Origin: JANMEX01 sp043776635
Lineage (GTDB): Bacteria > Pseudomonadota > Alphaproteobacteria > Rhizobiales > Rhizobiaceae
Assembly: GCA_043776635.1 (NCBI GenBank)
Contig: JAYVRA010000114.1
Location: 1 to 41,485, forward strand
Direction: 5' to 3'
DNA length: 41,485 nucleotides
In this document: piece after piece, positions 32,714 to 39,957 of the stretch
Layout: the number at the start of each line of letters is the position of its first letter
How positions within the stretch are numbered: the first letter of the stretch is position 1
Position numbers and translations under genes: made by a program
The notes under the pieces: model-generated
What the model saw: only the letters and a program-made list of their open reading frames with translations
Database searches by the model: none
Told to the model about the DNA's origin: nothing

Positions 32714-32810
32714 TTCAAAATTGCTCCAACCAAACACTAACTGCAAACAGCCGTTACGCATAACATGCCTAAACGCGAATCAGACTGATTTACTGAAATT
32801 GGATAGCCTA

Positions 32811-33791
32811 ATGACCGTTTTTCACAACGCCACAGTCCCGCTGCAACCAAACCGCAAATCGCGCATTTCATCGCTGGATGTTTTGCGTGGCCTTGCCATC
32901 ATTGCCATGACCATTTTCCACTTCTCGTGGGATTTAGAAAATTTCGGCTATGCCCGTCACGGGATGACAAATGAGTTTGGCTGGAAACTATTAGCCCGTG
33001 GCACTGCCTCCAGCTTCCTGTTCATTGCCGGGTTTAGTCTCTATCTGTCGCATGGCCAAGCGATCCGTTGGCCCGCATTTTGGCGACGTTTTGCAATTAT
33101 TGCGGGCGGTGCCGCGATCATCACCATCGGTACCTACTTCGCAACACCAGACCGCTTCGTCTTCTTTGGCATTTTACACCAAATGGCGCTCGGCTCATTT
33201 ATTGCGCTGGCGTTTCTCGCGCTGCCATGGCCGGCAACGTTCATCGCCGCTATCAGCTTTCTCTTCGCCAATCACTATTTACGAAACGAAGTCTTCGACC
33301 ACGCAATATTCTGGTGGACTGGCCTTGGCTCCTTCGATCCGCCTGCCAATGATTTCGTACCGGTGTTTCCGTGGACTGCAGCGATACTCGCAGGTATAGC
33401 CACCGCCAAGGCATTGACCAAATCAGGCCTATTGCCCGGTCTCGCCAATATCAAAGCTGACGCAAATCCTGTTGGCAAAGCACTGACATGGCTCGGCAAT
33501 CACAGTCTGCCCTATTACCTCATCCATCAGCCCGTACTCTTCGGCCTCATCTGGTGCGCCACGCAAGTTGCCCCGCCGGATCGCACAGCCGGATATCTTC
33601 CCGCTTGCGTAGCAAGCTGCACGCCCCGACGCGAAGCTATGTTTTGCGAAAGTTTCTGCGGCTGCGTGAAGACTAGCCTCGAATCCAAAGGCATATTCCT
33701 GGAAGTGCTGAACGGAAAACGCGACGTCTCAACCGATCCGGATGTTGTAACTATTGCAGAACAATGCACAGTGAACGCAGACAAAGGCTAG
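32811..33791 (+). CDS. DUF1624 (heparan-alpha-glucosaminide N-acetyltransferase-like) membrane protein
   Basis: A 326-aa polytopic membrane protein of the DUF1624/HGSNAT-like acyltransferase group. It opens with RISSLDVLRGLAIIAMTIFHFSWDL, continues FLFIAGFSLYLSH and FFGILHQMALGS, and has LGNHSLPYYLIHQPVLFGLI before a Cys-rich soluble tail (CVASCTPRREAMFCESFCGC). ATG 32811 is divergent from the NUDIX gene. The final base of its TAG stop is the first base of the repeat element that follows, so the stop may have been formed by that insertion. Confidence 0.88.
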   Translation: MTVFHNATVPLQPNRKSRISSLDVLRGLAIIAMTIFHFSWDLENFGYARHGMTNEFGWKLLARGTASSFLFIAGFSLYLSHGQAIRWPAFWRRFAIIAGGAAIITIGTYFATPDRFVFFGILHQMALGSFIALAFLALPWPATFIAAISFLFANHYLRNEVFDHAIFWWTGLGSFDPPANDFVPVFPWTAAILAGIATAKALTKSGLLPGLANIKADANPVGKALTWLGNHSLPYYLIHQPVLFGLIWCATQVAPPDRTAGYLPACVASCTPRREAMFCESFCGCVKTSLESKGIFLEVLNGKRDVSTDPDVVTIAEQCTVNADKG

Positions 33792-34133
33792 GGGCTGAAC
33801 CTGTTAATTTTGATGAAATGGCAGGCAAATGGCAAAACTATGCAAGGAAAACAGTGCGGTACGGGCTTAAGGCCCGTTCAAACTGTTTGACGCCGCAGAG
33901 TGAAGCCAGTTGGCTGTTCGTACCAAAATCGGGCGCTTTCCTGCGATTGCCATGTCGCATAGGCTTGAAGTCGCAAAGGCTTGAAGTCGCAAAGGCTTGA
34001 AGTCGCAAAGGCTTGACACTCCAAGAGGCCGAAGGCAATATAATCTCATTTGTTGGCATTTCTTGCGCCCTCGCTAGTGGCACCAACCAAAAATCACCTC
34101 GACCATTTCTTCAAAATTAATAGGTCCAGACCC
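33791..34133. mobile_element. MITE-like element, copy 1 (343 bp)
   Basis: The ends form an imperfect inverted repeat of about 30 bp: the left end GGGGCTGAACCTGTTAATTT, and the complement of the right end GGGTCTGGACCTATTAATTT, both continuing TGA.GAAATGG. The interior has three perfect tandem copies of AGGCTTGAAGTCGCAA (33961-34008) with partial units on both sides. A sister copy at 39234-39547 shares ends, interior and order. No transposase, no clear target duplication. It fills the whole space between the DUF1624 stop and the next start. Confidence 0.82.
33961..34008 (+). repeat. Three perfect 16-bp tandem units
   Basis: AGGCTTGAAGTCGCAA repeats at 33961, 33977 and 33993 without gaps; a partial unit (AGGCTTGAC) follows at 34009 and a decayed TGTCGCAT precedes. 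The sister element has two units of a diverged version. Confidence 0.95.
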
Positions 34134-34137
34134 CGGC

Positions 34138-34641
34138 ATGATGAAACAACCTAAAAAAATACCAACCGGCAAAATTGAAACCACGCCCAACCGTATCCCC
34201 TGGCCACCAATAATCTATGCAGCAGCCATTTTACTTGGCGCGCTCTCCAAGTTTTTTCTGCCCACGCCATGGATAGGCTCGCCCGGCTCGGACTTCCTGT
34301 TCGCCGTTGGCCTGCTCATTATTTTAGCAGGGTTAGCGCTGGATATTCGCGCCATGCAAACCCTCCACGCTGCGAAAACCACCATATTGCCCATCAAGGG
34401 CGCAGATCATCTTGTTACAAAGGGACCATACTCAATTTCGCGTAATCCGATCTATCTGGGCAACACGCTGCTAACCATTGGCGCTGCATTTGTGTTCGGC
34501 ATAGTCTGGTTTATACCACTAGCATTCCTCGCAGCGCTGCTGACATCCAAACTCGCCATCGAGCGTGAAGAGGAGCATCTATCCACAAAATTTGGCAAAA
34601 ACTGGCGAGATTATGCCAACAAAGTGCGCCGCTGGTTCTAG
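34138..34641 (+). CDS. ICMT/PEMT-like methyltransferase family membrane protein
   Basis: A 167-aa membrane protein with about four hydrophobic segments and the isoprenylcysteine-carboxyl-methyltransferase-like signature: LVTKGPYSISRNPIYLGNTL, then the C-terminal EREEEHLSTKFGKNWRDYANKVRRW. Such proteins use SAM at the membrane; the substrate is unknown. ATG 34138 lies four bases after a repeat element and has no proper ribosome site, so its original leader was probably replaced. It converges with the MerR gene (4-base overlap). Confidence 0.88.
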   Translation: MMKQPKKIPTGKIETTPNRIPWPPIIYAAAILLGALSKFFLPTPWIGSPGSDFLFAVGLLIILAGLALDIRAMQTLHAAKTTILPIKGADHLVTKGPYSISRNPIYLGNTLLTIGAAFVFGIVWFIPLAFLAALLTSKLAIEREEEHLSTKFGKNWRDYANKVRRWF

Positions 34642-35042
34642 GTATTAACACCCAATTCTGCCAGTCGCTCAATACACATTTCATCTACAGCATCCAGCTC
34701 GGCAAGCGTCTCTTCAATGTCCTTGCGCTTTTGGCGCAGCGACGCGCGTTTTTCTTCGACACGGGCCATCATAAGGCGCAGCTGACCGGATTCACCCGGC
34801 TGCTCCTTATACATGTTCACAATTTCGCTGATCTCCGCGATGGAAAAGCCCAGCCGCTTGCCACGTAGAATCTGTTTGAGCAACTGCCGGTCAGAGGGAC
34901 GGAATAACCGCGTGCGTCCGCGACGCAGCGGGCGTATCAGGCCCTCGTCCTCATAAAAACGAATCGTGCGGGTTGAAATCTCAAACTCGCGGGTCAGCTC
35001 TGTAATTGTGTAATATTCGCGGATCAAATCATTTACTCTCAA
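34638..35042 (-). CDS. MerR-family regulator (LiuR-like)
   Basis: A 134-aa MerR regulator: HTH YTITELTREFEISTRTIRFY followed by EDEGLIRPLRRGRTRLF, KQILRGKRLGFSIAEISEIV, then a dimerisation coiled coil (EEKRASLRQKRKDIEETLAE). The sequence resembles LiuR, which represses branched-chain amino-acid catabolism genes in proteobacteria. There is no metal-binding Cys cluster. The start is a TTG, either 35042 or 35027; no ATG exists in frame. The ACGT-rich palindromes just upstream suggest autoregulation. Catabolic target genes are not adjacent. Confidence 0.87.
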   Translation of the reverse strand: MRVNDLIREYYTITELTREFEISTRTIRFYEDEGLIRPLRRGRTRLFRPSDRQLLKQILRGKRLGFSIAEISEIVNMYKEQPGESGQLRLMMARVEEKRASLRQKRKDIEETLAELDAVDEMCIERLAELGVNT

Positions 35043-35085
35043 TACGTAACGCCATACGTTGATAACATTATGTCACGAGAGCGTA

Positions 35086-35098
35086 TTTACGTAAACGT
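35086..35098. promoter_or_regulatory. Candidate MerR/LiuR operator
   Basis: TTTACGTAAA (35086-35095) is a perfect palindrome that continues as CGT. On the minus strand it reads AACGTTTACGTAAA, similar to the LiuR motif as I remember it. A second, looser ACGTAACGCCATACGT sits at 35044-35059, nearer the TTG start. Confidence 0.45.
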
Positions 35099-35142
35099 TA
35101 ATTAGAGAAATAAAACACAGTTAAATCAAAGCATGGTGAATT

Positions 35143-36555
35143 TTAAAAGTGAAACCACCATGTGGCGAAACCGAGGAATGAAAAAAAACCTACACAATCG
35201 GTACACATGGTAACAAATGCACCCGCACCCAACGCAGGATCGGCCCCGAACCGGTCTAGAATCAACGGGATTGTAATGCCCGCCAGAGCCGCCGTTGTGA
35301 GATTCACAATCAGCGCAAACCCCATCACAAGTCCGAGATTCCAATTACCAAACCACAACGATGCCACCACACCAATTAGAACTGCAAATAACAGCCCATT
35401 TGCCAAGCCAATAAGAACTTCCCGGCGCACAACGCGGAAGGCATTATATATGTCTAAATCTTTGGTGGCTAACGCTCGAACTGTTACCGTCATTGTCTGC
35501 GTGCCCGCATTGCCGCCCATTGACGCCACGATTGGCATAAGCACCGCCAAGGCCACCATCTGCTGAATTGTGCCGTCGAACATCCCAATAACACCGGAGG
35601 CGAGAAACGCGGTAAAAGCGTTGGCAATCAGCCATGGCCAGCGCGATTTGGCCGTCTCATAGACACTATCGGATAGCTCTTCATCGCCCACGCCAGCGAG
35701 GCGCATGATGTCTTCCTCGTGCTCCTCTTGAATAACATCAACCACATCATCGAAAGTGAGAACGCCAACCAATCGCTCATTCTCGTCTACTACAGCAGCC
35801 GACATCAGCTCATATTGCTGCATAATCTGCGCGGCTTCTTCCTGATCCATTGTGGCCGGAAGCGCGTGGCGGGTTTCGTGCAAAATATCTTCGATTTTGA
35901 CCGTGCGTTTGGTTCGCAAAATTTGGTCGAGATCGACAGCACCGGCAAGCTTGAACAGCGGGTCTACGACATAAATTTGCGCGAAGCGATCCGGCAAATC
36001 CTTCTCATCGCATAGATAATCAATCGTCTGCCCAACCGTCCAAAAGGTCGGGACCGCGACAAACTCAGTCTGCATACGTCGCCCGGCAGACTCCTCAGGA
36101 TAATTCAGCGCCCGTTGTAAGAGCATCCGCTCTTCATGCGGCAAGCGCGCAAGAATCTCGTCTTGGTCTTCACGCTCCATGTCTTCAAGAATGTAAACGG
36201 CATCATCCGAATCCATTTCTTGAACGGCAGCAGCCAAATCCTCATTGGGAACACTATCGACAATCTCGAGCCGGATCGCCTCGTCAACTTCAGTCAACGC
36301 ACCAAAGTCAAACTCTTTGCCAAGCAAACGCACCAATGCCTGCCGCTGTTCAGATTGCAGTGCCTCCAACAAATCCGCCAACTCAGATTCATGCAGCTCG
36401 CCAACATCTTTGCCAAGTGTCAGAACATCTCTGTCAGCAATCGCCGCACCAATATGCGCAATGTAGGCGGGACGGACCACACCATCACCGTCGTAGATTT
36501 CAGAAGCTAATGCCATATCGTCGTCGTTGTGATTTTCGGCTAAAGATTTGGTCAC
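35143..36555 (-). CDS. mgtE: Magnesium transporter MgtE
   Basis: A 470-aa MgtE, a Mg2+-gated channel. The acidic N-domain of helical repeats (ELADLLEALQSEQRQALVRL, then MDSDDAVYILEDMEREDQDE) is followed by two CBS domains (about residues 155-280; YVVDPLFKLAGAVDLDQIL and AAVVDENERLVGVLTFDDVV). Five membrane helices come next, with the MPIVASMGGNAGTQT selectivity signature and AGITIPLILDRFGADPALG. The start is GTG 36555, with GGGAG eight bases upstream. Full length. No Mg-sensing leader structure was recognised in the 133 bases upstream. Confidence 0.96.
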   Translation of the reverse strand: MTKSLAENHNDDDMALASEIYDGDGVVRPAYIAHIGAAIADRDVLTLGKDVGELHESELADLLEALQSEQRQALVRLLGKEFDFGALTEVDEAIRLEIVDSVPNEDLAAAVQEMDSDDAVYILEDMEREDQDEILARLPHEERMLLQRALNYPEESAGRRMQTEFVAVPTFWTVGQTIDYLCDEKDLPDRFAQIYVVDPLFKLAGAVDLDQILRTKRTVKIEDILHETRHALPATMDQEEAAQIMQQYELMSAAVVDENERLVGVLTFDDVVDVIQEEHEEDIMRLAGVGDEELSDSVYETAKSRWPWLIANAFTAFLASGVIGMFDGTIQQMVALAVLMPIVASMGGNAGTQTMTVTVRALATKDLDIYNAFRVVRREVLIGLANGLLFAVLIGVVASLWFGNWNLGLVMGFALIVNLTTAALAGITIPLILDRFGADPALGAGAFVTMCTDCVGFFSFLGFATWWFHF

Positions 36556-36688
36556 GATATCGCTCCCGAAAGAGTGGCAAGAATAATTTAGTTTAACCCG
36601 AAATATCTATCTGCAAAGAAATAAATCAAACCGTTCCAACAGGTTGTAGCGAAAAGTTAGTTCAACATACTGTCTTTAAAAAAAGGAT

Positions 36689-36773
36689 TGGTGCGGTCGA
36701 GAAGACTCGAACTTCCACGAGTTGCCCCACAGCGACCTCAACGCTGCGCGTCTACCAATTCCGCCACGACCGC
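36689..36773 (-). tRNA. tRNA-Leu (anticodon GAG)
   Basis: On the minus strand: acceptor GCGGTCG/CGACCGC, anticodon loop TTGAGGT giving GAG, a long variable arm, a T arm with AGTTCGAGTCT, discriminator A and encoded CCA (36689-36691). A run of eight T follows the 3' end and may act in termination. Confidence 0.96.
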
Positions 36774-36927
36774 ACGCACCGAATGCTGGTGGTAATCCAG
36801 CAAATCGCCTCTAACAAATCGACCTTAATGGCACAAGCCCATAAACAGCGAGTTTTTGCAGATTGTGCACGAAAGCACTGCGGCACAGAGACTGGACGCA
36901 AAATTCATTCCGGTTCATAGCAACCCT

Positions 36928-37659
36928 ATGGAAAATGTGACAAGAATAGAACGACAAAGCATCGGCGGGCATTTCCACCCGACTGTTGATACGCCACCAG
37001 TCGAATGGCTGGTAGCAAACGGCCTGACGCCCTATCCTGAAGCACTCGCCTTCATGGAGACCCGCGCCAATGCCATCCGTGCCGGCACGGAGGGCGAGCT
37101 TGTCTGGCTGGTCGAACACCCGCCGCTTTACACCGCAGGCACCAGCACTAACACTGCCGACCTCAAAGACACGACCCGCTTTCCCGTCTATGATGCAGGT
37201 CGCGGCGGACAATATACTTACCACGGCCCCGGGCAGCGCGTAGCCTACGTGATGCTGGATTTGAAGCGCCGTCGCGAGGATGTCCGTGCCTTTGTCGCCG
37301 CGCTGGAGAGCTGGATTATCGCCGCACTGGACCGCTTCAACATAAAGGGTGAAGTACGCGAGGATCGCGTTGGCGTCTGGGTCTCACGGCCCGGGCGCCC
37401 GCAGCTCTCGCCAAATTTACCATCAGAAGATAAAATTGCCGCCATCGGCATCCGCCTGCGCCGCTGGGTGTCCTTTCACGGCATCTCGCTCAATGTCGAG
37501 CCGGACCTGTCGCACTTCTCAGGCATCGTCCCCTGCGGCATCGAAGGCTATGGCATCACAAGTCTGGTGGATCTTGGCCTGCCCGTGACGATGGAAGATG
37601 CAGATGCGGCGTTATTTGTAGCGTTTAGCGAAATATTCGGTCCGGCCGCAAAATTATAG
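36928..37659 (+). CDS. lipB: Octanoyl-[acyl carrier protein] transferase LipB
   Basis: A 243-aa LipB, which moves the octanoyl group from ACP to lipoyl domains. Substrate loop DAGRGGQYTYHGPGQRVAYV; catalytic Lys169 (SEDKIAAIGI) and Cys203 (VPCGIEGYGITSL), spaced 34 residues as in the E. coli enzyme. The start is placed at ATG 36928; a TTG at 36856 would lengthen an unconserved N-terminus, and neither has a clear ribosome site. It converges with the M50 protease gene, overlapping by six bases. Confidence 0.95.
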   Translation: MENVTRIERQSIGGHFHPTVDTPPVEWLVANGLTPYPEALAFMETRANAIRAGTEGELVWLVEHPPLYTAGTSTNTADLKDTTRFPVYDAGRGGQYTYHGPGQRVAYVMLDLKRRREDVRAFVAALESWIIAALDRFNIKGEVREDRVGVWVSRPGRPQLSPNLPSEDKIAAIGIRLRRWVSFHGISLNVEPDLSHFSGIVPCGIEGYGITSLVDLGLPVTMEDADAALFVAFSEIFGPAAKL

Positions 37660-38928
37660 CAGTGTGGTAAAGCCCCATAATGCGCAAGCGCTATGGGCCA
37701 TAAAACTCGCGACCAGTCCTGCAAAAAGTAACACCCGCTCATTGCTGCTCATCGGCGTCAATTCATGCTTTGGTTTCACGCCGGAGCCTGTAGTCATGAT
37801 CGATAGCAGCGAGAAAATTACACCGGCAAGAATCAAGGACTTGGGGGTAAATCCGCCAAGCCAACCGACACCCAGCAAACCGGCGAGCAATATGAACGAG
37901 GCAACACCTTGCGAAGCCTTGTCAGCAAACACCTGCCGGATGACCTGCCCGCCATCAAATTTCCAAACTGGAACCAAATTACCCAGATTAAACACCGCGC
38001 CAATGGTAGCAAAAATGCCCGTTATTGTGGCCGCAGTTGTCCATCCCATCGCGTCAAACGGCACATAAAGCGCGACAGCCGCCGCAACGGGAAAAACCGA
38101 CATGCCAGCCCCCATCAAAGCCGAAAAACCAACTTCAAAATATTTGTCATAAGGCCGCCCGCCAAGCGCAATGCCGCCAAGCAAGGGTATAAAAATCATC
38201 CGCGCAGATTTGTGACCCATCACACGAAACGCAAACATATGCCCCGCCTCATGCAGCGCAACAACAACTGTGAGTATGACTGAGAGCAAAAGACCGGGCT
38301 TGGTTAGCCCGAAGAACGGCCACAAAATGATCGCCGAAAGCGCAGCCATCGCCACTTGTACCGGCGGCTTTTCAAAAATGCCAACTGATGTGTAAACTCC
38401 GGTCTTTGCCCAGCCCGCCAGTGTGACCAGCTGCCGACGGTTTCTGAAATAACGGAATACCAAAAAGGCAAATCCCTTGTATCGGTCAGTTTCAATAAGC
38501 GTCACGCGGCTGCCGTTTCCCTCCACCTCGATTAAAACCTTTTCACTGTGGGATTTCCAAAAGCTGATATCAAGCGAGGTATCGTCCACGGTTGTCTGAC
38601 TGAATTGGCAGTTCTCAAGAACCTCAGCAAGTTTCACCGTGCGGCGGATCGGCTTGCCGTCACGCCCGTCGTAGGCAATTTCAAGCTCCACGATGTGAGG
38701 CGCGATTTCTGTGGCCGAAACCAAATTGCCATCCCATTTGGCGTTTTCACCCAGCGGAAAGAGCGCCGACCACACCTTCTTCGGCGACGCTGCTATAAGC
38801 TTGGAAAGCCTCACAGTTCTAACCCCGACGGGCGCAATCATAAACAGCCAAATCAGGCCAAGATTGATTGAAACCAAGGCAAAAAGCGTGAGAAAAAGCG
38901 GCGATGCCAAATAGGTGAAAATATCCAT
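37654..38928 (-). CDS. M50 (site-2-protease-like) membrane metalloprotease with SRPBCC-like domain
   Basis: A 424-aa protein. One membrane helix (about 8-32) precedes a soluble domain (about 36-165) with the SRPBCC/START-like layout: VRLSKLIAASPKKVWSALFP, NAKWDGNL, RVTLIETDRYKGF. The membrane protease part has zinc motif HEAGH (226-230) and the second metal site NLVPVWKFDGGQV (Asp325), with four to six helices. ATG 38928 (MDIFTYLASP) is chosen; the longer opening runs through the toxin-antitoxin debris. The SRPBCC part could bind a lipid or regulate access to the protease. Substrate unknown. Confidence 0.85.
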   Translation of the reverse strand: MDIFTYLASPLFLTLFALVSINLGLIWLFMIAPVGVRTVRLSKLIAASPKKVWSALFPLGENAKWDGNLVSATEIAPHIVELEIAYDGRDGKPIRRTVKLAEVLENCQFSQTTVDDTSLDISFWKSHSEKVLIEVEGNGSRVTLIETDRYKGFAFLVFRYFRNRRQLVTLAGWAKTGVYTSVGIFEKPPVQVAMAALSAIILWPFFGLTKPGLLLSVILTVVVALHEAGHMFAFRVMGHKSARMIFIPLLGGIALGGRPYDKYFEVGFSALMGAGMSVFPVAAAVALYVPFDAMGWTTAATITGIFATIGAVFNLGNLVPVWKFDGGQVIRQVFADKASQGVASFILLAGLLGVGWLGGFTPKSLILAGVIFSLLSIMTTGSGVKPKHELTPMSSNERVLLFAGLVASFMAHSACALWGFTTLL

Positions 38929-38934
38929 TTGAAC

Positions 38935-39124
38935 AACTTGGCACGACCAGATTGACGAAGCGTTTACGGCAAGCAGCATTGGGACGCACCAGAGCGAAAT
39001 ATTCACACCCGCCGCGCTTGATGCAGCCCTCGCCCAGGGCACTGCCGAGGCTGATGCTGGCTGAACCGTTCCGCTGGACATCGCCATCAAACGCCTGCGC
39101 GATCAACTGGCACTCAGCCATTGA
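38935..39124 (+). pseudogene. Antitoxin remnant (ParD/RHH-like) with nonsense mutation
   Basis: In one frame the strip reads IFTPAALDAALAQGTAEADA-G-stop, then TVPLDIAIKRLRDQLALSH and TGA (39122-39124). The internal TGA stands where related antitoxins have Arg in ADAGR-TVP, so a single CGA to TGA change explains it. There is no start codon upstream in frame before the M50 gene. The final TGA overlaps the ATG of the ParE-like remnant (TGATG), the usual antitoxin-toxin coupling. Confidence 0.65.
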
Positions 39125-39233
39125 TGAAAGTCATCGTCACAGGAAAGCCTTCGCGAATTTATTGTATATTGGCAGATCAATTGCCACAGACAGCCCTGAC
39201 CGGGCTTTGACTTTTCTGGATGAGCTCGAACTG
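39124..39233 (+). pseudogene. ParE-like toxin remnant, frameshifted and cut by a repeat element
   Basis: It opens MKVIVT, then after a one-base deletion (near 39141) continues KAFANLLYIGRSIATDSPDR, ALTFLDELEL, matching the first 40 residues of ParE/RelE-superfamily toxins (usual length about 95-100). The match ends exactly at 39233, where the second MITE-like element begins. Nothing resembling the toxin C-terminus follows the element, so that end is lost. Confidence 0.7.
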
Positions 39234-39547
39234 GGGTCTGGACCTGTTAATTTTGACGAAATGGCAGGCGAATGGCGAAATTATGCAAAGAAAACAGTGC
39301 AGGACGGGACGGGGTACGTTCAAACTGTTTGACGCTGAAGAGTGAAGTCAGTTGGCTTGTTCGTGCCCAAATCGGGCGCTTTCCGGCAACTGCGTTGTCA
39401 CAAAGGCTAGACGTCGTAAAGGCTTGACGTCGTAAAGGTTAGCCACTCGAAGAGGCGAGGGCAACATGCCCGCATTTCCTGCGCCTTCGATTCCAGCACT
39501 CATCAAAATCACCTCGACCATTTCGCCAAATTAACAGGTCCAGACCC
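39234..39547. mobile_element. MITE-like element, copy 2 (314 bp)
   Basis: It begins GGGTCTGGACCTGTTAATTT and ends in the exact reverse complement of those 20 bases; with one gap the symmetry extends to about 30 bp (GAAATGG / CCATTTC). Inside are two 16-bp units, AGGCTAGACGTCGTAA and AGGCTTGACGTCGTAA (39405-39436), in the same relative place as the three units of copy 1. Both copies share the left-hand coding-like stretch PVNFDEMAG. There is no transposase and no evident target duplication. It interrupts the ParE-like remnant. Confidence 0.85.
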
Positions 39548-39957
39548 TGAATGCCAGCTTACGGTGACCTACAGTAACAGTGCGTTAAATTATCCTGTAA
39601 GTTCCGGGAGAGTGCATCGCCGTGTTATAAATGACGAGCGCACCGATAGCGCTGCCGCATCGAAGCACAGTCTCCGAATTACTGCCGCCCGCCGTTAAAC
39701 GGAGTAAAATCTACGCTGGAAGTAATTCGGTGACGCTGCGAAAATCGCAGTGGCACAAGGGTTCTAAAATCATAGGTGCTGCGGTTTTTCCAGTGCCCCG
39801 AACTCACGCAGAAATTCAATGCATTGTCACTGCAACCATGCGCCGCAAGAGCATGGACACCACAACCAAATGACTTAGATAAGAAAAATGCTTTGGATTA
39901 CGCATTTTCGTTCATAAGTGGATTTTTCCTCCCGCATGATGAATGGAGGCTTGCCCA
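39548..39957. other. Gene-free stretch with inverted repeat and dispersed repeat copy B
   Basis: No credible gene. CCGAATTACT (about 39674-39683) and AGTAATTCGG (39721-39730) are perfect inverted repeats some 37 bases apart. The second leads into dispersed repeat copy B (39724-39763; about 80% match to 15049-15088). The strip lies downstream of the carboxylase gene and beyond the element that ends the toxin remnant, so it is probably older insertion debris. Confidence 0.6.

Noticed and set aside
33961..34008. Tandem 16-bp units as a CRISPR array
   Set aside because: Units abut directly with no spacers, and there are only three.
33838..34086. Minus-strand open frames with repeated LCDFKPLRLQAFATSS-type peptides
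   Set aside because: The peptide repeat simply reflects the 16-bp tandem units; copy 2 does not keep the frame.
38952..39332. 126-codon open frame across the antitoxin/toxin debris and into element copy 2
   Set aside because: It joins an out-of-frame antitoxin strip, the ParE-like fragment and repeat-element sequence; it is a by-product of decay, not a gene.
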